Shown in pieces: positions 8,698 through 17,389 of a stretch of 64,000 nucleotides of DNA. The number at the start of each line of letters is the position of its first letter. Position 1 is the first letter of the stretch. Position numbers and translations under genes: made by a program. The notes under the pieces were generated by a model. The model was not told the DNA's origin. It did not search any database and saw only the letters and a list, made by a program, of their open reading frames with translations. Source of the DNA: CAWDJT01 sp963828705 (GTDB lineage Bacteria; Desulfobacterota; Syntrophobacteria; Syntrophobacterales; Syntrophobacteraceae); contig CAWHGA010000026.1 in the NCBI GenBank assembly GCA_963828705.1, positions 10,918 to 74,917 of the forward strand, written 5' to 3'.

Positions 8698-9666
8698 TTA
8701 TAGGCTGCCGGTGCCGCCCAACCGGGTGCCTTGAGTCTCCCACGCAGTCAGAATAGCTCTGGCGTTGTCCACATCTCGCTGGATTTGGGCCTTCAATTCT
8801 TCGACTCCGGAGAAGCGTTTTTCATCCCGCAAACGCTCGACGAACTGCACGGTGATACGCTCGTCGTAAATGTCCTCGCAGAAATCCATGATGAAGACCT
8901 CCACCGAAAATTCGGTGTTGGCAAAAGTGGGGTTGTAACCCAGGTTGGCGGCGCCACGATAGACCTTGCCTTTGACCAGCACCTGGACCGCGTAGACGCC
9001 GTTTTTCGGGCAAGCCTTGTCACTCGCCTTGACGTTGGCAGTGGGGAAACCCAGCAGTCGCCCGCCGCGATCGCGGCCTCGGATCACCGTCCCGGTCACT
9101 TCATAGGGGCGCCCCAGCAATTTGGAGGCTTCCCGCAAATGCCCTCCCTTGACCAGGGTGCGGATTTGGGTGCTGCTCACCAACATCCCGTCGATTTCAA
9201 TGGCGGGGACGATATCAACCGCGAACTGGAATTCCTGGCCCAATTTGCCGAGGTAATCGATGTCGCCTTCGCGCTTACGCCCGAAACGGTAGTCATGCCC
9301 TACCACCAGAGCTTTGACGCCCACTTGTCCGACCAGGATCTTTGCCACGAAATCCCGAGCGGAAAGCTGCGCGAAATCCCTCTTGAAGGGTATGACGATG
9401 GCCGTGTCGATACCACAGGCGGCAATCAGTTCCATCTTGCGTTCGTGGGAAGTAATGAAGGTGAGGTCGCTTTCGGGCATCAGAACACGCATGGGGTGGG
9501 GATGAAAGGTCATGACCACGGATTCGCCATCGAGCCTGCCGGCCCATTCTTTGACCCGCTGGTAGAGTACCTGATGGCCAAGGTGAACGCCATCGAAGTT
9601 GCCGATAGTTAGGGCTGGGTTCTTGAGTGGCTTTTGGATGTTTTCGATGCCGACAATGGTTCTCAT
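8698..9666 (-). CDS. ribF: Bifunctional riboflavin kinase / FAD synthetase
   Basis: Start chosen at 9666 (MRTIVGIENI), because GGGGAGG lies upstream and the longer ORF adds only ten unrelated residues. The N-terminal nucleotidyl-transferase domain shows TIGNFDGVHLGHQ and VVGHDYRFGRKREGD, and the C-terminal riboflavin kinase domain shows GRPYEVTGTVIRGRDRGGRLLGFPTANV and YNPTFANTEFSVEVFIMDF. The 322-residue length is normal. It converts riboflavin to FMN and then FAD in the cytosol. It points toward hflX and is separated from it by the inverted repeat. Confidence 0.95.
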   Translation of the reverse strand: MRTIVGIENIQKPLKNPALTIGNFDGVHLGHQVLYQRVKEWAGRLDGESVVMTFHPHPMRVLMPESDLTFITSHERKMELIAACGIDTAIVIPFKRDFAQLSARDFVAKILVGQVGVKALVVGHDYRFGRKREGDIDYLGKLGQEFQFAVDIVPAIEIDGMLVSSTQIRTLVKGGHLREASKLLGRPYEVTGTVIRGRDRGGRLLGFPTANVKASDKACPKNGVYAVQVLVKGKVYRGAANLGYNPTFANTEFSVEVFIMDFCEDIYDERITVQFVERLRDEKRFSGVEELKAQIQRDVDNARAILTAWETQGTRLGGTGSL

Positions 9667-9703
9667 GATCGCGTGAATTCCTCCCCGCTGGCGCAATTAG
9701 AGC

Positions 9704-9732
9704 TTGACAGTTTAAGCTTTTGACCATACGTT
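9704..9732 (+). promoter_or_regulatory. Candidate sigma70-type promoter for tRNA-Leu
   Basis: TTGACA at 9704-9709, a 17-base spacer and TACGTT at 9727-9732. The -35 box is perfect and the -10 box weak. The predicted start is about 20 bases before the tRNA. Confidence 0.45.
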
Positions 9733-9762
9733 AACGGCCAAGTTAATGCAACATGTTTCCGG

Positions 9763-9849
9763 GCCGAAGTGGCGGAACTGGTAGACGCGCTAGGTTCAGG
9801 GTCTAGTGGGCGTACGCCTGTCGGGGTTCGAGTCCCCGCTTCGGCACCA
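9763..9849 (+). tRNA. tRNA-Leu (anticodon CAG)
   Basis: Acceptor arms GCCGAAG (9763-9769) and CTTCGGC (9839-9845) pair fully, followed by discriminator A and encoded CCA (9847-9849). The anticodon loop TTCAGGG puts CAG at 9797-9799. A long variable arm (about TGGGCGTACGCCTG) marks a class II tRNA, and the T-arm carries GGTTCGAGTCC. The neighbouring terminator and the change to accessory genes right after it suggest the locus may have served as an integration site. Confidence 0.96.
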
Positions 9850-9858
9850 AGAAAAAAC

Positions 9859-9893
9859 AAGGGGTTAGCGGGATGACCGTTGACCCCTTTTCC
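9859..9893 (+). terminator. Rho-independent terminator after tRNA-Leu
   Basis: A 13-pair stem (AAGGGGTTAGCGG at 9859-9871 with CCGTTGACCCCTT at 9877-9889, including two G-U pairs), a five-base loop and a run of T. It lies 10 bases after the tRNA CCA end. Confidence 0.85.
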
Positions 9894-10300
9894 TTTGCCC
9901 AGAGGTTGCGTGCATATTGCGTGCACGACCTCCTGCCGAACGTCTTTTTCTACTCATCTACTTTGCCCGGAGTCAGCCGGTCACGAATCTTTTTCTTGAA
10001 GGTCAATGTTCGCGCCCCCGTGGTGGGACTGCGGGACCGTCGCTAGCCAGGTAGTGGGTGTCTTGATGGGTTCCTCATTCGGTGCCAAGGTTAGCCGGTC
10101 AACCTCGTTCCGGGTGGTGGTCTCGCCTTCCAGGGGTGGCTCCCTCTGGCGCTGTGGGTGATGGGTCCCTCGACCTTGTTTGGTGGGTCCCCTATCTGGG
10201 TGGTCGATATGTCTTCCCTCGCTCCATTTTCGATTCTCCATGAAGTTGCATACCACCAAAAATCAAATCCACACTCTTTCCAGGTTGAGCTGGACCGACG
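9894..10300. other. Non-coding stretch at the border of the accessory zone
   Basis: No convincing gene. It opens with the pair TTGCGTGCATATTGCGTGCA (about 9905-9924), a short direct repeat. The ORFs on either strand are shadows without recognisable domains. It may be the remains of an integrated element next to the tRNA. Confidence 0.4.
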
Positions 10301-11095
10301 ATGCATCGAGTGAAACGCATCTGCTTGAATTGCCAATTGAAAGAAATTCAGAACACGGATTACAGCCGGTCAGAACGTCATGTGCGCGATGCGACCAGCC
10401 GCATTGACAAGGATCTGAAAGCCGAACTGCGCGAGACGGCTTTCCAGATGTGGATGGCGTGTTACTCACAGCAGGAGATTGCCAATGAGGTGGGGTACAC
10501 AAAACAGGCCGTTGGTGAGTTCCTCGATTTGCTACAATTGTCCAAAAATGTAACCGGTTCCGAAAATGGACAATTGTCGGAAAAACCCAAACTCGCTGTG
10601 ACCGCTGACAGGGAGTACGATGACGAGGATGATGATGACAGCAACAGCTTAGGCGTCTATCAACTCGACAAGCGCCTGCTCATCAAAGCGAACCACCTGG
10701 ACGAGTATTTCAAACCACCGATTTACAATATCTGGAAGCAGCAGGACAAATCGAACGCAGTGAGCCATTTCGGGAATTCGGAAATAACATGGGTTGATAA
10801 CCTGCTGTACCTTTACACCAAGCCATTCGATGTCGGGCTCTTTATGCTGGTTGTGATAGGGATTGAGCTTTTGGAAACCATAATGAAGACTTACATAACC
10901 CAAGGACAACCTCACTATGAGGTCGTTCTTTCAGTGGCAATAATTGCAATTTCCCGTAAGGTCATAATCCTGGATTTGAAGGAGGTTGATAGTCTGATCT
11001 TGATCGGAATCGCCTCTATTGTTGTTGCACTAACAGTTGGCTATTTCTTAATGAAGAGAAGCCAGTCTCAAGATAAAATTAGGGCAGATTATTGA
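10301..11095 (+). CDS. Chimeric ORF: middle of a phage-type ParB/DNA-methylase protein joined to a PsiE-family membrane domain
   Basis: Residues about 28-178 match the middle of large ParB/DNA-methylase proteins of mobile elements: an HTH (MACYSQQEIANEVGYTKQAVGEFL), an acidic linker, and the stretch YNIWKQQDKSNAVSHFGNSE followed by VDNLLYLYTKPFDV. In that family the next residues should be the methylase AdoMet loop (DPFAGGGS-type). Instead the frame goes directly into three hydrophobic helices with ELLETIMKTYITQG, AIIAISRKVIILDLKE and ALTVGYFLMKRS, the signature of phosphate-starvation-inducible PsiE proteins. The join is at about 10830. Start and upstream ParB part are missing. Either this is a fused reading frame made by recombination or two gene fragments happen to be in frame. 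Function as a unit is unknown. Confidence 0.6.
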   Translation: MHRVKRICLNCQLKEIQNTDYSRSERHVRDATSRIDKDLKAELRETAFQMWMACYSQQEIANEVGYTKQAVGEFLDLLQLSKNVTGSENGQLSEKPKLAVTADREYDDEDDDDSNSLGVYQLDKRLLIKANHLDEYFKPPIYNIWKQQDKSNAVSHFGNSEITWVDNLLYLYTKPFDVGLFMLVVIGIELLETIMKTYITQGQPHYEVVLSVAIIAISRKVIILDLKEVDSLILIGIASIVVALTVGYFLMKRSQSQDKIRADY

Positions 11096-11200
11096 GAATA
11101 ATGGCACAAACCTTTTTCAAGCTATCTGTAAACCACAACGAGGGAGACTATAAGCGGGTAGCCGGGGGATTCTCTCCCCCAGCCACTCAGAGCTCATGAG

Positions 11201-11638
11201 TTGAGCTGGCAGCTCCTTATCCCACAGGATAACGATGCCCTTTTGAACAACCTTGCCGACACGATGGTTAGTGGATTCGAAGTGGACGAGCCTTCCATCA
11301 TGCTCCTCAGTGAAGACGGCCAAGAACTCCGCGTCGCTGTCGTGCGTGGCGGCAACCGCGACCATCTTATTGGATGCCATATGCCGGTTGCCCATGGGAT
11401 TGCGGGATGGGTGGCGCGCAACAAAAAGGCTATCACCCTTCACGGAGAAGTCAACGGCTTGGAGTTTGCTCCCATCCGCCCCCGTTCAGATATTCGCTGT
11501 TCCGTTTTGATGCCGATCCTGAAATCCGCTGATCTATTCGGAGTACTAAGCCTCAATGCCGTCCAAAGACGCCCCTTCACGCTCGCCGATATCAAAGCCA
11601 TGGATATTCTGGTCAATGCCGCGGAATCCTGCTTATGA
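11201..11638 (+). CDS. GAF-domain protein, short, likely remnant
   Basis: TTG start at 11201; 145 residues forming a single GAF domain (SIMLLSEDGQELRVAVVRGG, MPVAHGIAGWVARNKKAITL, RCSVLMPILKSADLFGVLSLN, FTLADIKAMDILVNAAESCL). GAF domains bind small ligands or pigments in signalling proteins. There is no output domain on this strand, and the N-terminal helix of a normal GAF module is short, so it may be the tail of a larger regulator that was cut. A GGGGGA/TCCCCC hairpin at 11164-11180 precedes it. Confidence 0.55.
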   Translation: MSWQLLIPQDNDALLNNLADTMVSGFEVDEPSIMLLSEDGQELRVAVVRGGNRDHLIGCHMPVAHGIAGWVARNKKAITLHGEVNGLEFAPIRPRSDIRCSVLMPILKSADLFGVLSLNAVQRRPFTLADIKAMDILVNAAESCL

Positions 11639-11925
11639 CCGCGAGATGTCTCCCTAAGGATGGCAAGCGAGCAAAATCCTATATTGAACAGCGCCCAAAG
11701 TGCCATTGGATGGTTGAGCGAGCGACAGCGTGCCTTACAAGATCCGCTTTATTCGAGCGGGTTCAACAGATGAAGTGCTTTCCAAGTGAACGTGAGCTTG
11801 AAACACGTTGCTATCCCTACGAGTTCAAGATAACCTTGGGAAATCCTACCGTAGCGAAAAGGGCTGCAGACGCAAGACTAACGCTGGCGCAAAAACCTGA
11901 AAAGAAAGCCGAGTTAAAAAGATAA
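11635..11925 (+). CDS. Hypothetical small basic protein
   Basis: A 96-residue ORF overlapping the GAF stop codon (ATGA). It has no domain that I recognise, many Lys and Arg, and ends three bases before the DUF1499 gene. The overlap pattern suits translational coupling, but coding potential is uncertain. Confidence 0.22.
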   Translation: MTARCLPKDGKRAKSYIEQRPKCHWMVERATACLTRSALFERVQQMKCFPSERELETRCYPYEFKITLGNPTVAKRAADARLTLAQKPEKKAELKR

Positions 11926-11927
11926 CT

Positions 11928-12374
11928 ATGTACAGAAATCTTGTTTTGTCGACCCTGGTGGTCTTCTCAGTGTCCTATGGATGGACGTTGTGCGGGCAGG
12001 CTGGCCGCGGAACAGGCGATGCGAGAATCGCCGGGTGTCCGCGATCTCCAAATTGCGTTTCGAGTGCAGGCCCCGATGAAGACCACTGGATTGCTCCCTT
12101 AGCCTTCAGCGGTTCTCCCGACGCAGCGTTCCACTGTGTCGTGGAGATCATTCGCCAAATGAAACGCGCCACCATCGTCGTCGCTGAAGAGGGCACCATT
12201 CATGCGGAATTCAGGACCGCCCTGGGATTTGTGGACGATGTCACGTTCCAGGTTGACAGCGGAAGTAAAACCATTCTCATGCGGTCCGCCTCGCGAATGG
12301 GTTACTGGGACTTGGGCGTGAATCGAAGGCGACTGGAAGCCATCAGGGCCGTGTTTGATTCCAAATGTCGGTAG
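11928..12374 (+). CDS. DUF1499 exported protein
   Basis: A 148-residue protein with a signal-like N terminus (residues 1-25) and the DUF1499 hallmark CPRSPNCVSS near residue 38. It continues DEDHWIAPLAF and ends with the conserved FVDDVTFQVD and IMRSASRMGYWDLGVNRRRLEAIR segments. DUF1499 proteins often sit next to stress and lipid-remodelling genes; their activity is unknown. It lies 77 bases before the TIGR01777 epimerase, consistent with one transcript. Confidence 0.82.
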   Translation: MYRNLVLSTLVVFSVSYGWTLCGQAGRGTGDARIAGCPRSPNCVSSAGPDEDHWIAPLAFSGSPDAAFHCVVEIIRQMKRATIVVAEEGTIHAEFRTALGFVDDVTFQVDSGSKTILMRSASRMGYWDLGVNRRRLEAIRAVFDSKCR

Positions 12375-12451
12375 GAAGAAGCCCCCTTTCCCATGATTCT
12401 CAAGAATTCGACTTGATGATGTGGTGACACTTCTGACCCGAGGAGGTATCC

Positions 12452-13375
12452 ATGAAGGTTCTTATCACTGGTGGACTTGGTTTTGTAGGTACACAGCTTT
12501 CCATTCGTTTCCTGGCAAGCGGGCACGATGTGACCATTGTAGATCACGCACCACGACCGAAACCCTATACCCCTGCTGGAGTGCGATACGTTTCTGCGGA
12601 TACAACGCTGGCAGGGCCCTGGCAGGAGGAGATACCGCCGCAGAATGTCATCATCAATCTGGCTGGGGCATCCATATTCGGAAGATGGAATGCGGCCTAC
12701 AAGAAGCTCCTCCATGACTCGAGGATTCTGACCACGCGGAATGTGGTCCAGGCAATGACTCCCGAAAACGAAAGCACCCTCCTCAGCACCTCTGCCATTG
12801 GTTACTACGGTTTCCGCAGAGATGAGGAACTCACCGAGGACAGCCAGCCAGGGGACGATTTCCTCGCCAGGCTTTGCGTGGATTGGGAGAGAGAAGCGCT
12901 TGAAGCCCGGAAGAAGGGGGCGAGGGTCGTGATCACCCGTTTTGGCATCGTTCTAGGGAAGAATGGAGGGGCCTTGCAGCAGATGATCCCCGCCTTCAAG
13001 AGATTCATCGGGGGACCTTTGGCAAGCGGCATGCAGTGGTTCTCCTGGGTTCACATGCAAGATCTTCTCAACGCGATCCTGTTCCTGGTGGACCGCTCCG
13101 ACATGAGTGGCCCAGTGAACTGCTGTTCACCACATCCGGTGCGGAACACGGAATTGGCTCGGACGCTAGGGAACATCCTTCACCGCCCCTCGTACTTGAC
13201 CACACCTTCTTTCATACTGCGATTGGCTCTAGGGGAGTTTGCCTCAGCGCTTGTTGAGGGGCAGAAGGTGATCCCAGCCAGGCTCCTTCAGGCCGGTTTC
13301 AAATTCCAGTATCCCGGGCTTTCTGACGCTCTCCAGAACATCCTTTCTCCTAGACCGCCTGTCCAGGTTGACTAG
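12452..13375 (+). CDS. TIGR01777 family SDR epimerase (YfcH-like)
   Basis: A 307-residue NAD(P)-dependent epimerase-like protein. The Rossmann start ITGGLGFVGTQLSIRFL, INLAGASIFGRWNAAYKKLLHDSR, LSTSAIGYYG, VITRFGIVLGKNGGAL and the C-terminal DUF1731 segment (PSYLTTPSFILRLALGEFASALVEGQKVIPARL) give the subfamily clearly. AGGAGG lies seven bases before the ATG. The substrate is unknown. In many proteobacteria this family occurs with photolyase and DUF523/DUF1722 genes, as it does here. Confidence 0.9.
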   Translation: MKVLITGGLGFVGTQLSIRFLASGHDVTIVDHAPRPKPYTPAGVRYVSADTTLAGPWQEEIPPQNVIINLAGASIFGRWNAAYKKLLHDSRILTTRNVVQAMTPENESTLLSTSAIGYYGFRRDEELTEDSQPGDDFLARLCVDWEREALEARKKGARVVITRFGIVLGKNGGALQQMIPAFKRFIGGPLASGMQWFSWVHMQDLLNAILFLVDRSDMSGPVNCCSPHPVRNTELARTLGNILHRPSYLTTPSFILRLALGEFASALVEGQKVIPARLLQAGFKFQYPGLSDALQNILSPRPPVQVD

Positions 13376-13504
13376 ATCCTTATCGTGCATCGAAGGGACT
13401 TTGCTTAGTACACGTCCACAAAACAAAGTGAGCAACAACTCGTTCCGTCACCCCCGCGAAGGGGAGGCAAGGCTGTTGACTTATACTCGTTAAGGATTGA
13501 ATAC

Positions 13505-13615
13505 TTCATCTCTCATCATGTTTCTGGATGCCCGCCTGCGCGGGCATGACGATCGGCTAGCAACTTCCAATTCGGTCGTCATTCCTGCGAAGGCAGGAAT
13601 CCAGAAAGGTCTGCG
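13505..13615. repeat. Pair of dispersed palindromic repeats
   Basis: TGCCCGC/GCGGGCA (13529-13546) preceded by TTCTGGA, and ATTCCTGC/GCAGGAAT (13581-13600) followed by CCAGAAA, in opposite orientation. Relatives of the same family (CGTCAT-type flank, palindromic core, CCAG flank) occur at 31861-31931, 40623-40642 and 52016-52090. Confidence 0.7.
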
Positions 13616-13669
13616 ACTCAGGCAGCCCCAGGAGAAAAACGCAACATCTCATCCTTAACGGGATAATCG

Positions 13670-13697
13670 TCCCTCTCCCCCAAACGGGGGAGAGGGA
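13670..13697. repeat. Perfect 12-base hairpin
   Basis: TCCCTCTCCCCC (13670-13681) and GGGGGAGAGGGA (13686-13697) around AAAC. No T-run follows, so it is more likely a dispersed repeat than a terminator. Confidence 0.6.
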
Positions 13698-13880
13698 GGA
13701 TTGATTCCATCTTAAGTCAACAGCATTCGGGGGTGGGGAGGCTACCATGAACATGGACACCGGAACCATTTCATTTCTCTTATGAATATCGAGTGCTTAG
13801 AGCAAGTGATGGTGCTACAATTGAAAGTCCACACCGAACGAGTGCTTGATTGCGCAAGTACATCTGATTGAACATCTTCC

Positions 13881-13957
13881 GTAGGGGCGGGCTTTATGCC
13901 CGCCGAGTGACGGCGCACCAGCCGCGGACTCTTCGGGCGGGGATGAACCCCGCCCCT
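13881..13957. repeat. Two GC-rich hairpins of the GGCGGGC...GCCCGCC kind
   Basis: The first core GGCGGGC-TTTAT-GCCCGCC lies within 13881-13904; the second, GGGCGGGG-ATGAA-CCCCGCCC, within about 13934-13956. They resemble dispersed palindromic units found between genes. They lie just beyond the end of the decayed ISAzo13-type transposase. Confidence 0.55.
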
Positions 13958-14028
13958 TGCCGCCAGGAGTTTCGGCGGATGGAAACGAACTAAGGAGTCT
14001 AGAAAAAATAAACTGAACACAAGCGGGT

Positions 14029-15250
14029 CTACCTCGGGACGATCTTGTAGTGTCCATTCGCCGTGAAACTCATCGCGAATGATTGCAAGTTTTTCCATGT
14101 CCACATCTGGAATCTTGATGCCTGTGGGGAGAACGCGTCGTCAATCTCGGCCTCAATTGCCAACCCCTTCTCAGTTCGTGTATTGGCAATGAGGTTCACC
14201 ACCACGGCTCGGCTTTCCAGAGGACGACCGCGCCAGTTCTGCGCTGATATGGCAGAACATGCGATGCTCAATCTTGTGTCCACTTGCTTGTGTCCCGGGG
14301 GGAAATGACAGATATGAGACAGTCATATTGAGCTCTTGAACAAGCTTCTGGACTTCAATTTTCCAGAGGCGCACGCGGCTACCGTTGCTGCCGCCTCCAT
14401 CGGCGGTGATCAGCAGTTCGGTGGCCCGTGGATAGAGCCTCATTCCCATCCGCTTCCACCAACGGCGAATGGTCGCAACGGCAAATTCGGCGGTGTCATG
14501 GTTGATTCCCACACTGACCCAGCCCTGATTGTGCGTCAAGTCGTAGACGCCGTAAGGCACCACTTTCCCAAGCTCTTTGTCAGCAAAATCGTGGACATTG
14601 ACCTCTTCAGGCTCTCCCTTTCTTTGCCACTCCCGACCTCGATTCTTGAATCGCCCGATCAGCTCCTTTTTCTTCGTGTCCACCGAAATAACCGGAGAAC
14701 CAGCCTCCTGAAATTGCTCAACCTTCTTGGCAATATAGAGAAATTGCGCATCCCGGTCCGGGTGCTCAGTGCCTTCGCGCGCTTTGCGGTTCGACTGCAT
14801 GCTGTAGCCCAGCTGATCCAGAAGCGTCCAAACGGTGCGCTGACTGACCTCGTGACCTTGGTCTTGCAGTTCTTTGGTCAGCTTGGTGGTGCTCTTGCAG
14901 GTCCAGCGAAGCGGCGATTCGGGATCTCCACGGGTTATGGGATCAACCAATCTGTCGAGCGCCCGCAACAAATCCGGATTGGTGTCGGCGAACCGTTTGC
15001 GTCCACCGCCGGGGCGACGAATGCGACCTGCAGTTCGCGGAGGCACGACAGACGGGACGGTCGATTGATCGAGATCGCTCAAGCCAGCATAAATGGTAGT
15101 GCGCGAGAGTCCGCTCGCTTTCGCGACAAGCGATGGACCGCCCCTACCAAGAACCATGGCATCCGCAGCAGCACAAAGCCGTATGGTTGCCTCGTCCAAT
15201 CGGGGGCGCAAAAGCTCATATTTTCGTTGAAGCATGGCAAACTCATCCAT
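14029..15250 (-). pseudogene. ISAzo13-type transposase, several frameshifts
   Basis: From ATG at 15250 (MDEFAMLQRKYELLRPRL) the frame gives a DDE transposase of the ISAzo13 family: an HTH (LVAKASGLSRTTIYAGL), GGGRKR, DPESPLRWTCKSTTKL, VISVDTKKKELIGRFKN and LLITADGGGSNG. Near the C terminus the family motif KWNKIEHRMF is garbled at 14275-14295 by three extra bases, and further one-base shifts occur near 14240, 14130 and 14050. The other frames contain AQNWRGRPLESRAVVVNLIA, MDMEKLAIIRDEFHGEW and NGHYKIVPR with TAG at 14029-14031. Reconstructed length is about 405 residues, normal for the family. Element ends were not identified. Confidence 0.85.
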
Positions 15251-15336
15251 GCTTTCACTATATAGGCAGCGTATCACTAATGCAAGATGAAAGTGTACAT
15301 GTTATTATTGCTAGATTCCTAGGGAGATTCTAAAGT

Positions 15337-16284
15337 ATGGAGGGTATTAGATTAGGCATTAGTGCATGCCTGCTCGGAGAAAACGTGAGATTCGATGGTG
15401 GACACAAGCTGGATCGATTCCTGCGGGATACGCTTGGAAAATTCGTCGAGTATGTCCCTGTCTGCCCAGAGGCCGAGTGTGGACTTGGAATCCCCCGTGA
15501 AGCGATGCATCTCGAGGGAGACCCGGTCTCTCCCCGACTGGTCACCGTTCGGACCAAGAGGGACTTTACCGATCAGATGCTCAATTGGGCAAACGAGCGG
15601 GTCCGAGAACTCGAGGGAGAGAGCCTATGCGGTTTCATCTTCAAAAGCGATTCCCCGAGCAGCGGCATGGAGCGCGTCAAGATCTATGACAGTAACAACG
15701 TACCGCGGAAGATAGCGTCCGGGCTGTTTGCTTCTGTCTTCATGCAGCATTTTCCATTGCTGCCGGTCGAGGACGATGGACGGCTGCATGACCCCATGCT
15801 TCGCGAAAACTTCATCGAGCGCATCTTTGTGGCTAAGCGCTGGCGCGCCATTGCGGTAGGCCCGAAGAAGATCAGCCAGTTGCTTGATTTTCACACCAAA
15901 CACAAGCTTCTTATCATGGCCCACAGCCCCAAGCATGCTGGGGCCTTGGGAAAACTACTCGCCAGTTCCAAGCAATCGCCTATCGACGAACTGTATTCGG
16001 AGTACCACCGGATCCTCATGGAGGCTCTGAGATTGAAGACGACCGCCAAGAAGAACACCAATGTTCTTCAGCATCTCATGGGGTATTTCAAGAAAGAACT
16101 TTCGGCCGACGAGAAACATGAGCTACTTGAGGTCATCGAACACTACCGTCAGGGCTACCTACCCTTGATCGTTCCGGTGACCCTCATCGGCCATTACGTT
16201 CGGAAATACGATCAGCCTTATCTCAAGGGACAATACTATCTGAACCCACACCCCATCGAACTGCAGCTCAGGAGTCACGCCTGA
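15337..16284 (+). CDS. DUF523 and DUF1722 (YbgA-like) protein, copy 1
   Basis: A 315-residue intact protein. The DUF523 part (residues 1-150) begins LGISACLLGENVRFDGGHK and has VCPEAECGLGIPREAMHLEG with conserved cysteines. The DUF1722 part (about 190-310) has HKLLIMAHSPKHAGALGKLLA, NTNVLQHLMGYFKKELS and YVRKYDQPYLKGQYYLNPHP. E. coli ybgA (DUF1722) is adjacent to the phr photolyase gene, and fused versions are common in light- or stress-responsive gene sets; biochemical role is not settled. A second, frameshifted copy lies at 39479-40469. An AGGGAG ribosome site precedes the ATG. Confidence 0.9.
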   Translation: MEGIRLGISACLLGENVRFDGGHKLDRFLRDTLGKFVEYVPVCPEAECGLGIPREAMHLEGDPVSPRLVTVRTKRDFTDQMLNWANERVRELEGESLCGFIFKSDSPSSGMERVKIYDSNNVPRKIASGLFASVFMQHFPLLPVEDDGRLHDPMLRENFIERIFVAKRWRAIAVGPKKISQLLDFHTKHKLLIMAHSPKHAGALGKLLASSKQSPIDELYSEYHRILMEALRLKTTAKKNTNVLQHLMGYFKKELSADEKHELLEVIEHYRQGYLPLIVPVTLIGHYVRKYDQPYLKGQYYLNPHPIELQLRSHA

Positions 16285-16591
16285 TGACATGTCTGGATAA
16301 GTAACTCGACCACTTCTCCTGGCACTGATCGGCTTTGGACCCTAGGGCGCGGACCTTAAGGTTGCTGACTTTACTTGCAAGGGTTTTACAGGTGATCGTC
16401 TTGGTTTCACTGAAATCTTAGGACTTGGGACAGATGTTACCTTGCTTGGCCATTGGATGCTCCTGTTGACAGCAAGGGAGAGGCTCCTTTCATTATAAAA
16501 GTGAGCAAAGCCCTAATCATGGTCTCAAACAGCGCGGTCTGCTCAGGACTACTTGCATTGCGCAGACGACGACAAGGGATTGAGGAACGAG
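16285..16591 (+). other. Non-coding spacer
   Basis: No gene or clear hairpin is seen between the DUF523/DUF1722 gene and the DUF1295 gene. An in-frame extension of DUF1295 back to 16553 exists but lacks a ribosome site. Confidence 0.4.
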
Positions 16592-17389
16592 ATGAACTCT
16601 GCTTTATCTGTCTACACATGGAACCTCGCCACGGTACTTGCCATGATGGTTTGTCTCTGGGCTTACAGCCTATTGAAAAAGGACGCAAGCATTGCCGACA
16701 TTTTCTGGGGGTTGGGGTTTGTCATCATTGCATGGATCACTCATACACGTGCAGATGGCTTTGAGACACGCAAGTTCATCCTTACGCTCCTTACTTCCCT
16801 CTGGGGACTCCGTCTGGCCGTTCACATCGGCTGGCGCAACTGGGGCAAGACCGAAGATCCCCGCTATCAGAAGTGGCGAGCGAAATACGGTCCTCGCTTC
16901 TGGTGGGTGAGTCTGTTCACGGTCTTTGGTATTCAGGGGGTGTTGCTCTGGGTGATCTCCCTGGTTGTTCAGGCTGGACAATTGGCCAAAGTGCCGGACC
17001 ACTTGACCTGGCTCGACGGTGCGGGAGTCGTTGTCTGGACCATTGGCATCACCTTTGAGGCCATTGGGGACTGGCAGTTGGCTCGGTTCATGGCGGATCG
17101 TCACAATCAGGGAAGAATCATGAACCGCGGGCTTTGGGCTTATACCCGGCATCCCAACTACTTCGGTGAATGTCTCATCTGGTGGGGGATGTTCATTGTC
17201 AGCATGGCCGCACCAGGGAACCTCTGGGCCATCGTCAGCCCGCTCACCATCACCTTTTTGCTGCTAAAGGTTTCCGGTGTGGCACTGCTGGAAGAAAGCA
17301 TGGTGGAGCGTCAACCTGAGTACCAAGAATACATCGAATCGACCAGCGCGTTCATCCCCTGGTTCCCCAAGAAGGACAGAAGCTCTTGA
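16592..17389 (+). CDS. DUF1295 membrane protein (steroid 5-alpha-reductase / ICMT-like fold)
   Basis: ATG 16592 is chosen because TGAGGAACG stands just before it. The 265-residue product has about six to seven helices and the family motifs DIFWGLGFV, LRLAVHIGWRNWGK, EDPRYQKWRAKYG, GLWAYTRHPNYFGECLIWWGM and the C-terminal EYIESTSAFIPWFPK. Members are thought to act on lipids or isoprenoids using a nicotinamide or AdoMet cofactor in the membrane. The stop overlaps the start of the next gene (17386), and in many bacteria DUF1295 is next to cyclopropane-synthase-like genes, which supports a common lipid job. Confidence 0.87.
   Translation: MNSALSVYTWNLATVLAMMVCLWAYSLLKKDASIADIFWGLGFVIIAWITHTRADGFETRKFILTLLTSLWGLRLAVHIGWRNWGKTEDPRYQKWRAKYGPRFWWVSLFTVFGIQGVLLWVISLVVQAGQLAKVPDHLTWLDGAGVVVWTIGITFEAIGDWQLARFMADRHNQGRIMNRGLWAYTRHPNYFGECLIWWGMFIVSMAAPGNLWAIVSPLTITFLLLKVSGVALLEESMVERQPEYQEYIESTSAFIPWFPKKDRSS

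Noticed and set aside
8731..9612. Plus-strand ORF of 293 codons
   Set aside because: Complete overlap with ribF on the other strand, which has clear family motifs; this is its shadow.
9663..9926. Minus-strand ORF of 87 codons across tRNA-Leu
   Set aside because: It is the well-known spurious translation through a tRNA gene (GAEAGTRTPTG-type residues).
13429..13957. CRISPR-like repeats
   Set aside because: The repeats are palindromic, unequal and irregularly spaced; no array of equal spacers and no cas gene is present anywhere in the window.
14336..15265. Plus-strand ORF of 309 codons
   Set aside because: Antisense shadow of the ISAzo13-type transposase.
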